A stretch of 64,000 nt of DNA from Clostridium sp. CMCC3677 (GCF_023845585.1 NZ_JAMQHS010000009.1:1-64000); one strand, 5' to 3'. Positions 38,806-51,018 are shown, counted from the first letter of the stretch. The notes: generated by a model from the letters alone, not told the origin. A program made the numbers and translations.

Positions 38806-38976
38806 CAAAATGTATATTTATGTAAAACTTGTATTTAAGTATAAGCTATAATGAATGTTATAGTGATATATTAATTATTAAGTAAATGATTAGCTTTAAT
38901 TAAAGTTAATTACATTTATATAATTTAGTGTTTATCTTAATTTAATATAGATAAATAAATTTCGGGAGGTGAAAAA

Positions 38977-39354
38977 ATGCCAACTATTAGCCAATTAGTA
39001 AGAAAAGGCAGAAAGTCAACAGCAGTAAAATCAACTGCACCAGCACTTAAAGAATGCCCTCAAAAAAGAGGAGTATGTACTGTAGTAAAAACTACAACTC
39101 CAAAGAAGCCTAACTCAGCGTTAAGAAAAATTGCAAGAGTAAGACTTACAAACGGATTTGAAGTAACTGCATACATTGGTGGTGTAGGCCATAACTTACA
39201 AGAACATAGTGTTGTTCTTATAAGAGGTGGTAGAGTTAAGGACCTTCCTGGTGTAAGATACCATATTGTAAGAGGTGCGTTAGACTGCGCAGGCGTAGCT
39301 AACAGAATGCAAGGAAGATCAAAATACGGTGCTAAGAAACCTAAGCAAAAATAA
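38977..39354 (+). CDS. rpsL: Ribosomal protein S12
   Basis: A 125-residue decoding-centre protein. The [19 protein letters not shown] block carries the lysine whose change gives streptomycin resistance; it is wild type here. [18 protein letters not shown] is also standard. Ribosome site GGGAGGTG. First gene of rpsL-rpsG-fusA-tuf. Confidence 0.99.
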   Translation: MPTISQLVRKGRKSTAVKSTAPALKECPQKRGVCTVVKTTTPKKPNSALRKIARVRLTNGFEVTAYIGGVGHNLQEHSVVLIRGGRVKDLPGVRYHIVRGALDCAGVANRMQGRSKYGAKKPKQK

Positions 39355-39420
39355 GGTTAACTTAGTTTAGTGCTAATCTTCGCATTTACATAGATTTGTA
39401 ATTTTAGTTTATATAGATGT

Positions 39421-39970
<550 letters not shown>

Positions 39971-39979
39971 TATATATAT

Positions 39980-40009
39980 AAACTGTTTTGGCTTACGCCA
40001 AGACAGTTT
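39980..40009 (+). terminator. Long hairpin between rpsG and fusA
   Basis: AAACTGTTTTGGC (39980-39992) with GCCAAGACAGTTT (39997-40009), one wobble, 4-nt loop. Only TTGTC follows, so it is more likely an attenuator or mRNA-stability element than a full terminator. Confidence 0.55.
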
Positions 40010-40048
40010 TGTCAAATTTAAACTTACTATTTGAGAGGAGGACAATTA

Positions 40049-42115
40049 ATGGCTAGAAAATATCCTTTAGATAAATTTCGTAATTTCGGTATAATGGCTC
40101 ATATTGATGCGGGTAAAACAACAACAACTGAGCGTATATTATTTTATACAGGAATAAATCACAAAATAGGTGAAACTCATGATGGAGCTTCTACAATGGA
40201 CTGGATGGTTCAAGAACAAGAAAGAGGTATAACAATTACTTCTGCAGCTACAACATGTGCGTGGAAAGAACATGAACTTAATATAATTGATACTCCTGGA
40301 CACGTAGACTTCACAGTAGAAGTTGAAAGATCGTTAAGAGTACTTGATGGTGCTGTTACAGTTTTAGACGCAAAGAGTGGGGTTGAACCTCAAACTGAAA
40401 CTGTTTGGAGACAGGCGGATAAATATGGTGTTCCAAGAATGATTTATGTTAATAAGATGGATGCAACAGGTGCAGATTTCTTTAGATGTATAAGCACTGT
40501 AAGAGATAGATTAAAAGGAAATGCAGTTCCAATACAAATTCCAATAGGGAACGAAGAAAACTTCCAAGGTATGATTGATCTTATAAGAAACGTTGCTATC
40601 ATATTCCACGATGATCTTGGAAAAGATATGAGAGAAGAAGCTATACCAGCTGAATATGCTGAAAAAGCTGAAGAATATAGAGCAGCAATGATCGAAGCAA
40701 TTGCTGAAGCTGATGAAGAATTAATGATGAAATACTTAGATGGAGAAGAAATCACTGAGGAAGAATTAAAAGCTGGCTTAAGAAAAGCTACTATAGCTAA
40801 TGAAATTTACCCTTGTATATGTGGTTCTTCATATAAGAATAAAGGTGTTCAACAAATGATAGATGGTGTTGTTGATTACTTACCATCACCATTAGATATT
40901 CCAGCTGTAAAAGGTACTAACTTAGATGGAGAAGAGGCTGAAAGAAGTGCTTCTGATGGAGAACCATTATCAGCGCTAGCATTCAAAATCGCTACAGATC
41001 CATTCGTAGGAAAGTTAGCATATACAAGAATTTATTCTGGTATAATGGAAAGTGGTTCATACGTTCTTAACTCAACTAAGGGTAAGAAAGAAAGAATTGG
41101 TAGACTTGTTAAGATGCACTCTAACTCAAGACAAGAAGTTGAATCATTAGAAGCAGGGGAATTAGGAGCAGTAATCGGACTAAAGAACACAAGTACTGGT
41201 GACACTTTATGTTCAGAAAAAGAACCTATAATCCTTGAATCAATGGAATTCCCAGAACCAGTTATTTCTGTAGCTATCGAACCAAAAACTAAGGCAGCTC
41301 AAGAAAAAATGGGAATGGCTTTAGCTAAATTAGCTGAAGAAGATCCAACTTTCAAGACTTGGACTAATGAAGAAACAGGTCAAACAATTATCGCTGGTAT
41401 GGGTGAATTACACTTAGATATCATCGTTGATAGACTTAAGAGAGAATTCAAAGTTGAATGTAACGTTGGAGCTCCACAAGTTGCTTATAAAGAAACAATT
41501 AGAAAAGCTGTTAAAGCAGAAGCTAAATATGCTAAACAATCAGGTGGTAAAGGTCAATACGGTCATGCTGTAATTGAAATGGAACCAACTGAGGGAGAAT
41601 ACGTATTTGAAAATGCAATTGTTGGAGGAGCTATTCCTAGAGAATATATCCCAGCTGTTGACAATGGTATTCAAGAAGCATCTTTAAATGGTATAATTGC
41701 TGGATACAATGTTATTAACTTTAAAGTTAGATTAGTACACGGTTCATACCATGAAGTTGACTCATCAGAAATGGCATTTAAGATTGCAGGATCTATGGCA
41801 TTTAAAAATGCTATGTCTAAAGCAGATCCAGTACTTCTTGAACCAATGATGAAAGTTGAAATAACAGTTCCTGAAGAATACATGGGAGATGTTATTGGAG
41901 ACGTTAATTCAAGAAGAGGTAGAATGGAAGGAATGGAAGCTGTTAATGGTGCTCAAGTTATTAGAGCGTTCGTACCATTATCAGAAATGTTCGGATATGC
42001 TACATCTTTAAGATCAAGAACTCAAGGTAGAGGGGTTTACTCAATGGTATTCGATCACTACGAAGAAGTTCCAAAGAGTATTCAAGAACAAGTTGCTGGA
42101 AACAAATCTAAATAA
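40049..42115 (+). CDS. fusA: Elongation factor G
   Basis: A 688-residue translocase GTPase. G1 [15 protein letters not shown], switch regions with [12 protein letters not shown] and DTPGHVDF, G4 NKMDATGAD, and domains II-V complete. Start: ATG at 40049, 6-7 bases after GAGGAGG, giving [10 protein letters not shown]; the longer TTG reading overlaps the ribosome site. 67 bases before tuf copy 2. Confidence 0.99.
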   Translation: MARKYPLDKFRNFGIMAHIDAGKTTTTERILFYTGINHKIGETHDGASTMDWMVQEQERGITITSAATTCAWKEHELNIIDTPGHVDFTVEVERSLRVLDGAVTVLDAKSGVEPQTETVWRQADKYGVPRMIYVNKMDATGADFFRCISTVRDRLKGNAVPIQIPIGNEENFQGMIDLIRNVAIIFHDDLGKDMREEAIPAEYAEKAEEYRAAMIEAIAEADEELMMKYLDGEEITEEELKAGLRKATIANEIYPCICGSSYKNKGVQQMIDGVVDYLPSPLDIPAVKGTNLDGEEAERSASDGEPLSALAFKIATDPFVGKLAYTRIYSGIMESGSYVLNSTKGKKERIGRLVKMHSNSRQEVESLEAGELGAVIGLKNTSTGDTLCSEKEPIILESMEFPEPVISVAIEPKTKAAQEKMGMALAKLAEEDPTFKTWTNEETGQTIIAGMGELHLDIIVDRLKREFKVECNVGAPQVAYKETIRKAVKAEAKYAKQSGGKGQYGHAVIEMEPTEGEYVFENAIVGGAIPREYIPAVDNGIQEASLNGIIAGYNVINFKVRLVHGSYHEVDSSEMAFKIAGSMAFKNAMSKADPVLLEPMMKVEITVPEEYMGDVIGDVNSRRGRMEGMEAVNGAQVIRAFVPLSEMFGYATSLRSRTQGRGVYSMVFDHYEEVPKSIQEQVAGNKSK

Positions 42116-42182
42116 TATAGATTATATTTTGGAATCTAATATAAGATTTTAAATCATTTCATAATAAGGGAGGAATTTTACA

Positions 42183-43376
42183 ATGTCAAAAGAAAAATTT
42201 GAGAGAAGTAAACCACACGTAAATATTGGAACAATCGGTCACGTAGACCATGGTAAGACAACATTAACAGCTGCAATCACAACTGTATTAGCAAACAGAG
42301 GATTTGCAGAAGCTTTTAACTATGCAGAAATAGATAAAGCTCCAGAAGAAAAAGAAAGAGGAATCACAATCAATACTTCACACGTTGAGTATGAAACAGA
42401 AAACAGACATTATGCTCACGTTGACTGTCCAGGACATGCTGACTATGTTAAGAACATGATCACAGGAGCAGCACAAATGGATGGAGCTATCTTAGTTTGT
42501 TCAGCAGCAGATGGTCCAATGCCACAAACAAGAGAACATATCCTACTAGCATCGAGAGTTGGAGTTGACTACATTGTAGTATTCTTAAACAAAGCAGATA
42601 TGGTAGATGACGAAGAATTATTAGAATTAGTTGAAATGGAAGTTAGAGAATTATTAAGCGAATACAACTTCCCAGGAGATGATATTCCAGTAATAAAAGG
42701 ATCTGCATTAAAAGCATTAGAAAACCCAACAGATGAAGCAGCAATTGCTCCAATCTTAGAATTAATGGAAGCAGTAGATAGCTACATTCCAACACCAGAA
42801 AGAGCAACAGATAAACCATTCATCATGCCAGTAGAAGATGTATTCACAATCACTGGTAGAGGAACAGTTGCAACTGGTAGAGTTGAAACTGGAGTACTTC
42901 ACGTAGGAGACGAAGTTGAAATCGTAGGATTAAGTGAAGAAAAGAAGAAAGTTGTTGTAACTGGAATCGAAATGTTCAGAAAGTTATTAGACGAAGCGCA
43001 AGCAGGAGATAATATCGGAGCATTATTAAGAGGTGTTCAAAGAACTGATATCGAAAGAGGTCAAGTTTTAGCATTACCTAATTCAGTACACCCACACACT
43101 AAGTTCGTAGGTCAAGTATACGTACTTAAAAAAGAAGAAGGTGGAAGACATACTCCATTCTTTGATGGATATAGACCACAATTCTACTTCAGAACAACAG
43201 ACGTTACAGGATCAATAAAATTACCAGACGGAATGGAAATGGTAATGCCTGGAGACCACATTGACATGAACGTTGAATTAATCAATCCAGTAGCTATGGA
43301 TGAAGGATTAAGATTTGCGATCAGAGAAGGCGGAAGAACTGTAGGTTCAGGAGTTGTTACTAAGATTAACGCTTAA
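42183..43376 (+). CDS. tuf: Elongation factor Tu, copy 2
   Basis: 397 residues, identical in protein sequence to copy 1 at 26324-27517 and different at only three silent bases that I could find (42251, 43256, 43259). It is the tufA-type position after fusA. The flanks differ, so the copies are independently expressed: this one from the str promoter and ended by a strong terminator. Ribosome site GGGAGG. Sequence identity is best explained by gene conversion. Confidence 0.99.
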   Translation: MSKEKFERSKPHVNIGTIGHVDHGKTTLTAAITTVLANRGFAEAFNYAEIDKAPEEKERGITINTSHVEYETENRHYAHVDCPGHADYVKNMITGAAQMDGAILVCSAADGPMPQTREHILLASRVGVDYIVVFLNKADMVDDEELLELVEMEVRELLSEYNFPGDDIPVIKGSALKALENPTDEAAIAPILELMEAVDSYIPTPERATDKPFIMPVEDVFTITGRGTVATGRVETGVLHVGDEVEIVGLSEEKKKVVVTGIEMFRKLLDEAQAGDNIGALLRGVQRTDIERGQVLALPNSVHPHTKFVGQVYVLKKEEGGRHTPFFDGYRPQFYFRTTDVTGSIKLPDGMEMVMPGDHIDMNVELINPVAMDEGLRFAIREGGRTVGSGVVTKINA

Positions 43377-43412
43377 TTTTAATAATTATTATAAATTCTA
43401 ATTAGAATAATG

Positions 43413-43451
43413 AATAAGGTAGAGAAAAGACGTTTTCTCTACCTTATTTTT
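43413..43451 (+). terminator. Terminator of the str operon
   Basis: A 16-bp perfect stem (43413-43428 with 43433-43448) with loop GACG and T tail. The following 43452-43623 is very A/T-rich, with no gene seen. Confidence 0.95.
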
Positions 43452-43623
43452 ATATTTAAAGATAAAAAATAAAAAAACTAATATAAGTAATATAATACAG
43501 TAAATAAATAAAATAAATATATTGAAATTTATAAGAAATACTATTAGAATAATAAAAGAAACGAAAACGAAAAAAGCAAAAATATTAAATGAGTAAAAAC
43601 TTGAAGAAAAGTATAAAAAAAAC

Positions 43624-43652
43624 TTGAAAAATATTTTTAATGATAGTATAAT
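43624..43652 (+). promoter_or_regulatory. Promoter of the S10-spc operon
   Basis: TTGAAA (43624-43629), 17-base spacer, TATAAT (43647-43652). The start is predicted near 43659. Confidence 0.85.
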
Positions 43653-43658
43653 GAAGAA

Positions 43659-43813
43659 GTTGCATAGCATACAGCGATGAATCAAGAGGTTGCCGGACTT
43701 CCGGGTAATTCTTGATGAGTAGTTTGGATCTAGAATCCGACGACAGGGATTGTATAATTTTGTGGCGAGTGATGAAACACCCGGTGCAGTTTATAGAATA
43801 ACCGCTGTTGTGC
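43659..43813 (+). promoter_or_regulatory. Structured S10-operon leader RNA
   Basis: A GC-richer block in an A/T-rich gap. Possible closing helix: GCA and ACAGCG (667-676 of the 43,000s) with CGCTGT and TGC (803-813). Inside are ATCAAGA/TCTTGAT (43681-43716) with an inner CCGG/CCGG, TTGGAT/ATCCGA (43724-43740) with loop CTAGA, and GTG/CAC near 43769-43780. No terminator is seen, so control would be at translation or stability. In E. coli, L4 represses this operon through a leader; whether this RNA binds L4 is unknown. Confidence 0.6.
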
Positions 43814-43852
43814 GTTAGAAGTAAAGCGTACATGAAAAGGAGGGAAACCATA

Positions 43853-44161
43853 ATGTCAAAGCAAAAAATAAGAATCAGATTAAAAGCTTTTGATCATACA
43901 ATATTAGATCAATCAGCTGAGAAAATTGTAGAAACTGCAAAAACATCAGGAGCTAAAGTAGTAGGACCAGTTCCACTACCAACTGAAAAAGATGTTGTTA
44001 CAATATTAAGAGCGGTTCACAAATATAAAGATTCAAGAGAACAATTCGAAATAAGAACTCATAAGAGATTAATCGACATAGTTAATCCATCACCTAAGAC
44101 TGTTGATGCATTAATGAGATTAAATCTTCCAGCAGGTGTGGATATAGAAATTAAATTATAA
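43853..44161 (+). CDS. rpsJ: Ribosomal protein S10 (NusE)
   Basis: A 102-residue S10 of the small subunit head, also an antitermination partner of Nus[18 protein letters not shown] and [16 protein letters not shown] are diagnostic. Start: ATG at 43853, 8 bases after AGGAGGG; the GTG reading from 43808 runs through the leader and is rejected. First gene of the S10 cluster. Confidence 0.98.
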   Translation: MSKQKIRIRLKAFDHTILDQSAEKIVETAKTSGAKVVGPVPLPTEKDVVTILRAVHKYKDSREQFEIRTHKRLIDIVNPSPKTVDALMRLNLPAGVDIEIKL

Positions 44162-44231
44162 GCTGGAAAATAAAAAAATGAACTATTATGATTGGAAACA
44201 GTCCGCTAATTAGTTTGGGAGGTGTAAATAC

Positions 44232-44861
44232 ATGAAAAAAGCTATAATAGGTAAGAAAATAGGGATGACTCAAATCTTCAATGAAGCAGGAAAAGTTATT
44301 CCAGTTACAGTAGTAGAAGCTGGTCCATGTGTTGTTGTTCAAAAGAAAACTGTAGAAAAAGACGGTTATGAAGCAATACAAGTTGGTTTTGGTGATATAA
44401 GAGAAAAATTAGTTAACAAGCCAGCTAAAGGACATTTTGAAAAAGCAGGAGTTGTTTTAAAGAGAACTTTAAAAGAATTCAGACTTGAAGATGTAAGCCA
44501 ATATGAAGTTGGTCAAGAAATCAAAGCTGATGTATTTGAAATTGGAGACAAAATTGACGTATCAGGAGTTTCTAAAGGTAAGGGATTCCAAGGTGTTATC
44601 AAAAGATGGAACCAACAAAGAGGTCCTATGACTCATGGTTCTAAGTTTAAAAGAGCACCAGGTTCAATGGGAGCTTCATCAGACCCATCTAGAACATTCA
44701 AAAATAAGAGAATGCCTGGACATATGGGTTCTGTTAATACAACAGTAATGAACTTAGAAATAGTTAAAGTAATAGCTGAAAAGAACTTATTATTAATAAA
44801 GGGTGGAATCCCAGGACCTAACAAAGGTACAGTAGTAATAAGAAACGCAGTTAAAGCTTAA
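44232..44861 (+). CDS. rplC: Ribosomal protein L3
   Basis: A 209-residue large-subunit assembly initiator. [15 protein letters not shown] at the start, [15 protein letters not shown] and the glutamine-bearing loop near [13 protein letters not shown], and [17 protein letters not shown] are standard. Ribosome site GGGAGGTG. 70 bases after rpsJ. Confidence 0.98.
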   Translation: MKKAIIGKKIGMTQIFNEAGKVIPVTVVEAGPCVVVQKKTVEKDGYEAIQVGFGDIREKLVNKPAKGHFEKAGVVLKRTLKEFRLEDVSQYEVGQEIKADVFEIGDKIDVSGVSKGKGFQGVIKRWNQQRGPMTHGSKFKRAPGSMGASSDPSRTFKNKRMPGHMGSVNTTVMNLEIVKVIAEKNLLLIKGGIPGPNKGTVVIRNAVKA

Positions 44862-44886
44862 TTTCTGAAGGAAAGGAGGAGACATA

Positions 44887-45507
44887 ATGCCTACAGTAGG
44901 GTTATTTAATCAAGAAGGAAAACAAGTTGGAGATATCCAATTAAATGCAAACGTATTTGAAGTGGAAGTAAATAAACACGCATTACATCAAGTAGTAGTT
45001 GCTTTATTAGCTAATAAGAGACAAGGAACTCAATCAGCTAAGACTAGAACTGAGGTAAGAGGAGGCGGAATCAAGCCTTGGAGACAAAAAGGTACTGGTA
45101 GAGCAAGACAAGGTTCTATTAGAGCACCTCAATGGATCAAAGGTGGTATTGTATTCGCACCAAAGCCAAGAGATTACAGAGTTTCAATTCCAAAGAGCAT
45201 GAGAAGAGTTGCTATGAAGTCAGCATTAACTAGCAAAGTTAACGATGGACAAATGGTAGTTTTAGAATCATTATCTTTTGAAGCTCCAAAGACTAAGCAA
45301 TTTATAGAAATGTTAAATGCATTCAATGCAAAGAAAACATTAATAATAACTGCTGAATCAAACGAAGCTGTATATAAATCAGCAAGAAATATTCAAGGGG
45401 TTAGTGTTATCCCAGTAAACAACATCAACGTATATGATTTATTAAAATTTGAAAAATTAATCATAACTAAAGATGCTGTATCAAAAATTGAGGAGGTGTA
45501 CGCATAA
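44887..45507 (+). CDS. rplD: Ribosomal protein L4
   Basis: A 206-residue exit-tunnel protein. The tunnel loop contains [20 protein letters not shown] (about 57-76), the macrolide-contact region, which looks wild type. L4 is the autoregulator of the S10 operon in E. coli. Its TAA overlaps the rplW ATG by one base. Ribosome site AAAGGAGG. Confidence 0.98.
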   Translation: MPTVGLFNQEGKQVGDIQLNANVFEVEVNKHALHQVVVALLANKRQGTQSAKTRTEVRGGGIKPWRQKGTGRARQGSIRAPQWIKGGIVFAPKPRDYRVSIPKSMRRVAMKSALTSKVNDGQMVVLESLSFEAPKTKQFIEMLNAFNAKKTLIITAESNEAVYKSARNIQGVSVIPVNNINVYDLLKFEKLIITKDAVSKIEEVYA

Positions 45508-45803
45508 TGAAATTAACAAGCCATGATATAATAAGAAAGCCTGTTATCACTGAAAAGAGTATGGCTGCTATGGCAGAAAAAAAGTACACTTTCATGGTTC
45601 ACGTAAATGCTAATAAGTCTCAAGTAAAGAGAGCTGTGGAAGAAGTTTTTGATGTTAAAGTTAAAGACGTTAACACTATAAACGGTTTAGGAAAAACTAA
45701 AAGAATGGGCGTACATGTAGGAAAGAGATCTGACTACAAGAAAGCTATTGTTACATTAACTGAAGAAAGCAAAGCTATAGAATTCTTCGACGGATTACAA
45801 TAG
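45507..45803 (+). CDS. rplW: Ribosomal protein L23
   Basis: A 98-residue protein at the tunnel exit, docking site for signal recognition particle and trigger factor. [12 protein letters not shown] and [21 protein letters not shown] are diagnostic. The ATG overlaps the rplD stop (TAATG), with GAGGAGGTG inside the rplD end, so translation is coupled. Confidence 0.98.
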   Translation: MKLTSHDIIRKPVITEKSMAAMAEKKYTFMVHVNANKSQVKRAVEEVFDVKVKDVNTINGLGKTKRMGVHVGKRSDYKKAIVTLTEESKAIEFFDGLQ

Positions 45804-45861
45804 TATATTAAGGCCATTATTGGTGAAATGCCAGAAAAGCTGAAAAAAGGAGGGAATTGTA

Positions 45862-46695
45862 ATGGCAGTTAAAAAGTTTAACCCGATTACACCATCAAGA
45901 AGACAAATGACTATGCCTACATTTGAAGAAATAACTTCACAACAACCGGAAAAGTCACTTCTTGTATCATTAAAGAGTAAAGCAGGTAGAAATGCTCAAG
46001 GTAAGATTACTGTAAGACACCGTGGCGGCGGAGTTAAGAGAAAATACAGAATCATAGACTTTAAAAGAAATAAAGATTCAATTCCAGCAAAGGTTGCAAC
46101 TATAGAATATGATCCAAATAGATCAGCTTATATTGCACTTGTTGTTTACACAGATGGAGAAAAAAGATACATACTTGCTCCAGCAGGATTAAATGTTGGT
46201 GATGTTATAGTATCAGGTCCAGATGCAGATATCAAAGCAGGTAATGCTCTTCCATTAAAGAACATACCAGTTGGTACAGTTATTCATAATATCGAATTAC
46301 AAAAAGGTAAAGGTGGTCAATTAGTTAGAGCGGCTGGTAATTCAGCACAATTAATGGCTAAAGAAGGAAACTACGCAACTTTAAGATTACCTTCAGGTGA
46401 AATGAGATATGTAAGAATAGAATGTAGAGCAACAATCGGAACAGTGTCTAACCCAACAAACGATATAGTTAATATCGGTAAAGCTGGTAGAAAAAGACAT
46501 ATGGGATGGAGACCTACAGTTAGAGGTTCTGTTATGAATCCTAACGATCACCCTCACGGTGGTGGTGAAGGTAAAGCACCAGTTGGTAGACCAAGTCCAG
46601 TTACTCCATGGGGTAAACCAGCACTTGGATACAAAACAAGAAAGAATAAGAAATATTCTGATAGATTTATTATCAAGGGTAGAAACGCTAAGTAG
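45862..46695 (+). CDS. rplB: Ribosomal protein L2
   Basis: A 277-residue core protein near the peptidyl-transferase centre. [17 protein letters not shown] and the conserved C-terminal [20 protein letters not shown] with its essential His are present. Ribosome site AAAGGAGGG. Confidence 0.99.
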   Translation: MAVKKFNPITPSRRQMTMPTFEEITSQQPEKSLLVSLKSKAGRNAQGKITVRHRGGGVKRKYRIIDFKRNKDSIPAKVATIEYDPNRSAYIALVVYTDGEKRYILAPAGLNVGDVIVSGPDADIKAGNALPLKNIPVGTVIHNIELQKGKGGQLVRAAGNSAQLMAKEGNYATLRLPSGEMRYVRIECRATIGTVSNPTNDIVNIGKAGRKRHMGWRPTVRGSVMNPNDHPHGGGEGKAPVGRPSPVTPWGKPALGYKTRKNKKYSDRFIIKGRNAK

Positions 46696-46762
46696 TTTGA
46701 AGAGAAATTTTTATTCTCTTCTAGCTTATTGTTACTAAGGTTTATGAAGGGAGGCAATATTA

Positions 46763-47041
46763 GTGAGTAGATCAACAAAAAAAGCACCTTTTGTGCATGA
46801 AGGACTTTTAAAGAAGATAGAAGAAATGAATGCAAGTGGAGATAAGAAAGTTGTTAAGACTTGGTCAAGAAGTTCAACAATCTATCCACAAATGATAGGT
46901 CATACAATTGCAGTTCATGACGGAAGAAAACATGTTCCAGTTTATTTATCAGAAGATATGGTTGGACACAAGTTAGGCGAGTTCGTATTAACTAGAACTT
47001 ATAGAGGTCATGTGGCAGATAAAACATCAAAAAGAAAGTAG
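46763..47041 (+). CDS. rpsS: Ribosomal protein S19
   Basis: A 92-residue S19 of the 30S head. [20 protein letters not shown] and [12 protein letters not shown] are standard. Start: GTG at 46763 with AGGGAGG 8 bases upstream. Confidence 0.98.
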
Positions 47042-47061
47042 CCTGGAAAGGAGGAACATAA

Positions 47062-47397
47062 ATGGAAGCTAGAGCTATAGCTAAATATATTAGAATGTCT
47101 CCAATGAAAGTTAGAGTAATTCTTGATTTAATAAGAGGAAAACAAGTTAAAGAAGCTTTTGCTATTTTAGAATATACTCCAAGAGAAGCAGCAGTAGTAA
47201 TTAAAAAAGTTTTAAAATCAGCTGTTGCAAATGCAGAAAATAATTTAGAATTAAATGCTGACAACTTATATGTTTCAGAAGCTTTTGTTGGTGAAGGTCC
47301 AATACTTAAGAGATTCAGACCAATGGATCACGGTAAGGCATTCAGAATCAACAAAAGAACTAGTCATGTAACAGTAGTTGTAAAAGAAAGAGCTTAA
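47062..47397 (+). CDS. rplV: Ribosomal protein L22
   Basis: A 111-residue exit-tunnel protein: [18 protein letters not shown] at the start and [18 protein letters not shown], the tunnel hairpin contacted by macrolides, without insertions. Ribosome site AAAGGAGG. Confidence 0.98.
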   Translation: MEARAIAKYIRMSPMKVRVILDLIRGKQVKEAFAILEYTPREAAVVIKKVLKSAVANAENNLELNADNLYVSEAFVGEGPILKRFRPMDHGKAFRINKRTSHVTVVVKERA

Positions 47398-47415
47398 AGA
47401 AGGAGGGAAAGTTAA

Positions 47416-48081
47416 GTGGGTCAAAAAGTACATCCTCACGGTCTTAGAGTAGGCGTTATCAAGGGATGGGATGCAAAGTGGTATGCTAATAAAAAGGACT
47501 TTGCTGACAATCTTATAGAAGATAACCAAATTAGAAAATTTGTTAAAAAAGAACTTTTCTCAGCTGGGATTTCTAAAATAGAAATCGAAAGAGCTGCTAA
47601 AAGAGTTAAATTAAATATATATACTGCTAAACCTGGTGTCGTAATAGGAAAAGGTGGATCAGGAATTGAAAGTTTAAAAAAGAAATTAACTAATTATATT
47701 AGTGGAAAAAATATACTAATAAATATAGTTGAAGTTAAAAGTGTAGAAGCTGAAGCACAATTAATGGCTGAAAACATAGCTGCACAATTAGAAAAGAGAA
47801 TTTCATTCAGAAGAGCTATGAAGCAAACAATGCAAAGAGCTATGAGACATGGAATAAAAGGTGTAAAAACTTCTTGTTCAGGTAGATTAGGTGGAGCTGA
47901 AATAGCAAGAACTGAACACTATCATGAAGGAACAATCCCACTACAAACATTAAGAGCTGATATCGATTATGGATTTGCTGAAGCAAATACAACATATGGA
48001 AAAATCGGAGTTAAAGTTTGGGTTTATAATGGTGAAGTTCTTCCAACAAAGAAAGTAGAAAAGGAAGAAGCTAACGCGTAA
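47416..48081 (+). CDS. rpsC: Ribosomal protein S3
   Basis: A 221-residue S3 at the mRNA entry. [19 protein letters not shown], a type II KH domain with [13 protein letters not shown], and [18 protein letters not shown]. Start: GTG at 47416 with AGGAGGG upstream, 18 bases after rplV. Confidence 0.98.
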   Translation: MGQKVHPHGLRVGVIKGWDAKWYANKKDFADNLIEDNQIRKFVKKELFSAGISKIEIERAAKRVKLNIYTAKPGVVIGKGGSGIESLKKKLTNYISGKNILINIVEVKSVEAEAQLMAENIAAQLEKRISFRRAMKQTMQRAMRHGIKGVKTSCSGRLGGAEIARTEHYHEGTIPLQTLRADIDYGFAEANTTYGKIGVKVWVYNGEVLPTKKVEKEEANA

Positions 48082-48098
48082 GAAAGGAGGAATAGATC

Positions 48099-48533
48099 AT
48101 GTTAATGCCTAAAAGAGTAAAGCATCGTAAGGTACAACGTGGTAGAATGAAAGGTAGAGCTACAAGAGGTAACTTCTTAGCTTATGGAGATTTTGGTCTT
48201 CAAGCTACAACTTGTGGATGGATAACAAGCAATCAAATCGAAGCTGCCAGAATTGCTATCAACAGATATATAAAAAGAGGAGGAAAACTTTGGATAAAGA
48301 TTTTCCCAGATAAACCAGTAACAGAAAAACCAGCTGAAACAAGAATGGGATCAGGTAAAGGATCACCAGAATATTGGGTAGCTGTTGTTAAACCTGATAG
48401 AGTAGTTTTTGAACTATCTGGAGTTACTGAAGATGTGGCAAGAGAAGCAATGAGACTTGCATCACATAAACTTCCTGTAAAAACTAAGTTTGTTACAAGA
48501 AGAGATTTTGAGGAAATGGGTGGTGAAAAATAA
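48099..48533 (+). CDS. rplP: Ribosomal protein L16
   Basis: A 144-residue L16 near the A-site. [19 protein letters not shown] at the start and [17 protein letters not shown]. Its TAA overlaps the rpmC ATG (TAATG), so translation is coupled. Ribosome site AAAGGAGG. Confidence 0.98.
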   Translation: MLMPKRVKHRKVQRGRMKGRATRGNFLAYGDFGLQATTCGWITSNQIEAARIAINRYIKRGGKLWIKIFPDKPVTEKPAETRMGSGKGSPEYWVAVVKPDRVVFELSGVTEDVAREAMRLASHKLPVKTKFVTRRDFEEMGGEK

Positions 48534-48745
48534 TGAAGGCTAGAGAATTAAAAGAATTAAGATCAAGCAATCCTCAAGATTTAACATTAAAGTTAGGAGA
48601 TCTTAAAGCAGAGTTATTCAATTTAAGATTTCAATTAGCTACAGGACAATTAGAAAATCCTATGAGAATTAGAGAAGTAAAGAAATCTATAGCCCAAATA
48701 AAGACCATCTTAAGAGAAGACGAAATGAGGGCATTAGAACAGTAA
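48533..48745 (+). CDS. rpmC: Ribosomal protein L29
   Basis: A 70-residue two-helix protein near the tunnel exit. [16 protein letters not shown] and [20 protein letters not shown] are diagnostic. The start overlaps rplP by one base. Confidence 0.97.
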   Translation: MKARELKELRSSNPQDLTLKLGDLKAELFNLRFQLATGQLENPMRIREVKKSIAQIKTILREDEMRALEQ

Positions 48746-48768
48746 ATCTGGAAGGAGGGTAAGCCCGA

Positions 48769-49023
48769 ATGGAAAGAACGTTAAGAAAGAAAAGAACTGG
48801 TAGAGTTGTTTCAGATAAAATGGATAAAACAGTAGTAGTAGCTGTCGAAACTAAGGTTAGACATCCACTATACGGAAAAACAGTTAACAAGACTACAAAG
48901 TTTAAGGTTCATGATGAAAATAATGAAGCTAAAATTAATGATAGAGTATTAATAATGGAAACTAGACCTTTATCTAAAGATAAAAGATGGAGACTTGTTG
49001 AAATAGTAGAAAAAGCTAAATAG
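48769..49023 (+). CDS. rpsQ: Ribosomal protein S17
   Basis: An 84-residue OB-fold S17. [20 protein letters not shown] and [18 protein letters not shown] are standard. Ribosome site AAGGAGGG, 23 bases after rpmC. Confidence 0.98.
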   Translation: MERTLRKKRTGRVVSDKMDKTVVVAVETKVRHPLYGKTVNKTTKFKVHDENNEAKINDRVLIMETRPLSKDKRWRLVEIVEKAK

Positions 49024-49051
49024 GCTTTAATACTGAAAGGAGGGTAATTGT

Positions 49052-49420
49052 ATGATACAACCACAAACTTTACTTAAAGTTGCAGATAATTCAGGTGCAA
49101 AAGAAATTATGTGCATAAGAGTACTAGGTGGATCAAAAAGAAAATTTGGTAATATAAGTGACGTTATTGTAGCTAGCGTTAAAAGTGCAACACCAGGCGG
49201 AGTTGTTAAAAAAGGCGAGGTTGTTAAGGCTGTTATAGTTAGATCAGCAAAAGGATTAAGAAGAGCGGACGGTTCATATATTAAATTTGATGAAAATGCT
49301 GCAGTTATCATTAAAGACGATAAACAACCAAGAGGTACTCGTATCTTTGGACCTGTTGCTAGGGAGCTAAGAGATAAAGAATTTAACAAGATTCTATCAT
49401 TAGCACCAGAAGTTCTATAA
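49052..49420 (+). CDS. rplN: Ribosomal protein L14
   Basis: A 122-residue L14 at the subunit interface. [19 protein letters not shown] and [19 protein letters not shown] are diagnostic. Ribosome site AAAGGAGGG. Confidence 0.99.
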   Translation: MIQPQTLLKVADNSGAKEIMCIRVLGGSKRKFGNISDVIVASVKSATPGGVVKKGEVVKAVIVRSAKGLRRADGSYIKFDENAAVIIKDDKQPRGTRIFGPVARELRDKEFNKILSLAPEVL

Positions 49421-49435
49421 GAGGAGGTGTCTTAC

Positions 49436-49750
49436 TTGAAGGTACATGTAAGAAAAAGCGATACAGTTGTAGTTATATCTGGTAAAGATAAAGGAAAAAC
49501 TGGTGAAGTTTTAAAAGTATATCCAAAGACAGGAAAAGTTCTTGTTCAAGGAGTTAACATAGTTAAAAAGCATCAAAAAGCTAATAAGAGCCAAGTTGAA
49601 AGTGCTATAATCGAAAGAGAAGCAGCTATTAACAGTTCTAAGGTTATGTTATATTGTAACAAATGTAAAAATGCTACAAGAATAGCTAACAAAATATTAG
49701 ATGATGGTACTAAAGTTAGAGTATGTAAGAAATGTTCAGAAACATTCTAA
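49436..49750 (+). CDS. rplX: Ribosomal protein L24
   Basis: A 104-residue KOW-domain protein that starts 50S assembly. MKVHVRKSDTVVVISGKDKG is the typical N-terminus. A C-terminal CxxC...CxxC (YCNKCKN, VCKKCSE) could bind zinc. Start: TTG at 49436, about 6 bases after GAGGAGGTG; the GTG at 49427 lies in that ribosome site. Confidence 0.97.
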   Translation: MKVHVRKSDTVVVISGKDKGKTGEVLKVYPKTGKVLVQGVNIVKKHQKANKSQVESAIIEREAAINSSKVMLYCNKCKNATRIANKILDDGTKVRVCKKCSETF

Positions 49751-49773
49751 ATTCTGAAAGGAGGTAACTATAA

Positions 49774-50313
49774 ATGACAAGACTTCAAGAAAAATATTCA
49801 AAAGAAGTAATCCCAGCGATGATTGAAAAGTTCGGATATAAGAACGTTATGGAAATTCCAAAGCTAGAAAAGATCGTAATTAACATGGGTGTTGGAGAAG
49901 CTAAGGAAAATCAAAAAGTTTTAGAATCAGCAGTTAGTGATTTAAGTTTAATAGCTGGTCAAAAGCCAATATTAACAAGAGCTAAAAAATCAGTTGCTAA
50001 CTTTAAAATAAGAGAAAATATGGCTTTAGGATGTAAAGTTACATTAAGAAAAGCAAAGATGTATGAATTTGCTGATAAATTAATGAGTATAGCATTACCT
50101 AGAGTAAGAGATTTCAGAGGAGTTTCAGCTAAAGCATTTGATGGTAGAGGAAACTATTCTTTAGGAATAAAAGAACAATTAATATTCCCAGAAATAGAAT
50201 ATGATAAGATTGATAAAGTTAGAGGGATGGATATAATCTTCGTTACAACAGCAAATACAGACGAAGAAGCAAGAGAATTACTTAGATTTCTTGGAATGCC
50301 ATTCGCTCAATAA
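49774..50313 (+). CDS. rplE: Ribosomal protein L5
   Basis: A 179-residue L5 binding 5S r[39 protein letters not shown] and [18 protein letters not shown] are diagnostic. Ribosome site AAAGGAGG. Confidence 0.99.
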   Translation: MTRLQEKYSKEVIPAMIEKFGYKNVMEIPKLEKIVINMGVGEAKENQKVLESAVSDLSLIAGQKPILTRAKKSVANFKIRENMALGCKVTLRKAKMYEFADKLMSIALPRVRDFRGVSAKAFDGRGNYSLGIKEQLIFPEIEYDKIDKVRGMDIIFVTTANTDEEARELLRFLGMPFAQ

Positions 50314-50329
50314 TAAGGAGGGAAACATA

Positions 50330-50515
50330 TTGGCACGTAAAGCTATTATTGAAAAGTGGAGTAAAACTCCTAAATACAAAACTAGAGCTTATACAAGATG
50401 TAGAATATGTGGAAGACCACATGCTGTATTAAGAAAATACGGAGTATGTCGTATTTGTTTTAGAGAACTTGCTTATAAAGGCGAAATTCCTGGTTGCAGA
50501 AAAGCAAGCTGGTAA
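50330..50515 (+). CDS. rpsN: Ribosomal protein S14, zinc-binding type
   Basis: A 61-residue type Z S14: C24/C27 and C40/C43 form the zinc site (CRIC...CRIC). Start: TTG at 50330, about 7 bases after AAGGAGGG, giving [10 protein letters not shown]. The longer ATG reading at 50291 lies inside rplE and adds 13 non-family residues, so it is rejected. Confidence 0.97.
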   Translation: MARKAIIEKWSKTPKYKTRAYTRCRICGRPHAVLRKYGVCRICFRELAYKGEIPGCRKASW

Positions 50516-50547
50516 TAGACATGATGTAATGAAAGGAGGCACAAAAA

Positions 50548-50946
50548 ATGGTTATGACAGATCCAATAGCAGATCTACTTACACGTGTAAGAAATGCTAA
50601 TGCTGTAAAACACGAAGTTGTAGAAGTACCTTCTTCAAATGTAAAGAAGGCAATTACAAATATATTATTACAAGAGGGTTATATTAAGAATATTGAAGAA
50701 TATAACGACGGAGTAGTACCAATGTTAAGAATTAGTCTTAAATATGGTGCGAATAATGAAAGAGTTATAACTGGTATTAAGAGAATTTCTAAACCAGGAT
50801 TAAGAGTATATTGTAAAAAAGATGAAGTACCAAAGGTTCTTAATGGATTAGGAGTTGCAGTAATTTCAACTTCTAAAGGACTAGTGGTTGATAGAGAAGC
50901 TAGAAAAGATGGTTTAGGTGGAGAAGTTCTTTGCTACGTTTGGTAG
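50548..50946 (+). CDS. rpsH: Ribosomal protein S8
   Basis: A 132-residue S8 that binds the central 16S domain; in E. coli it represses the spc operon. [16 protein letters not shown] at the start and [20 protein letters not shown] are standard. Two ATG codons, 50548 and 50554, are possible; the first has the better spacing to AAGGAGG. Confidence 0.98.
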   Translation: MVMTDPIADLLTRVRNANAVKHEVVEVPSSNVKKAITNILLQEGYIKNIEEYNDGVVPMLRISLKYGANNERVITGIKRISKPGLRVYCKKDEVPKVLNGLGVAVISTSKGLVVDREARKDGLGGEVLCYVW

Positions 50947-51018
50947 TATTTAAATTTTGAAAATAAACACGAGATAGTTTCACATATAGAATTTAGAAAT
51001 AATACAGGAGGTGTACTT

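Noticed and set aside
43398..43851. Antisense frames in the S10 leader region (95 and 88 codons)
   Set aside because: Low-complexity Phe/Ile-rich products opposite a terminator and a structured leader; no family resemblance.
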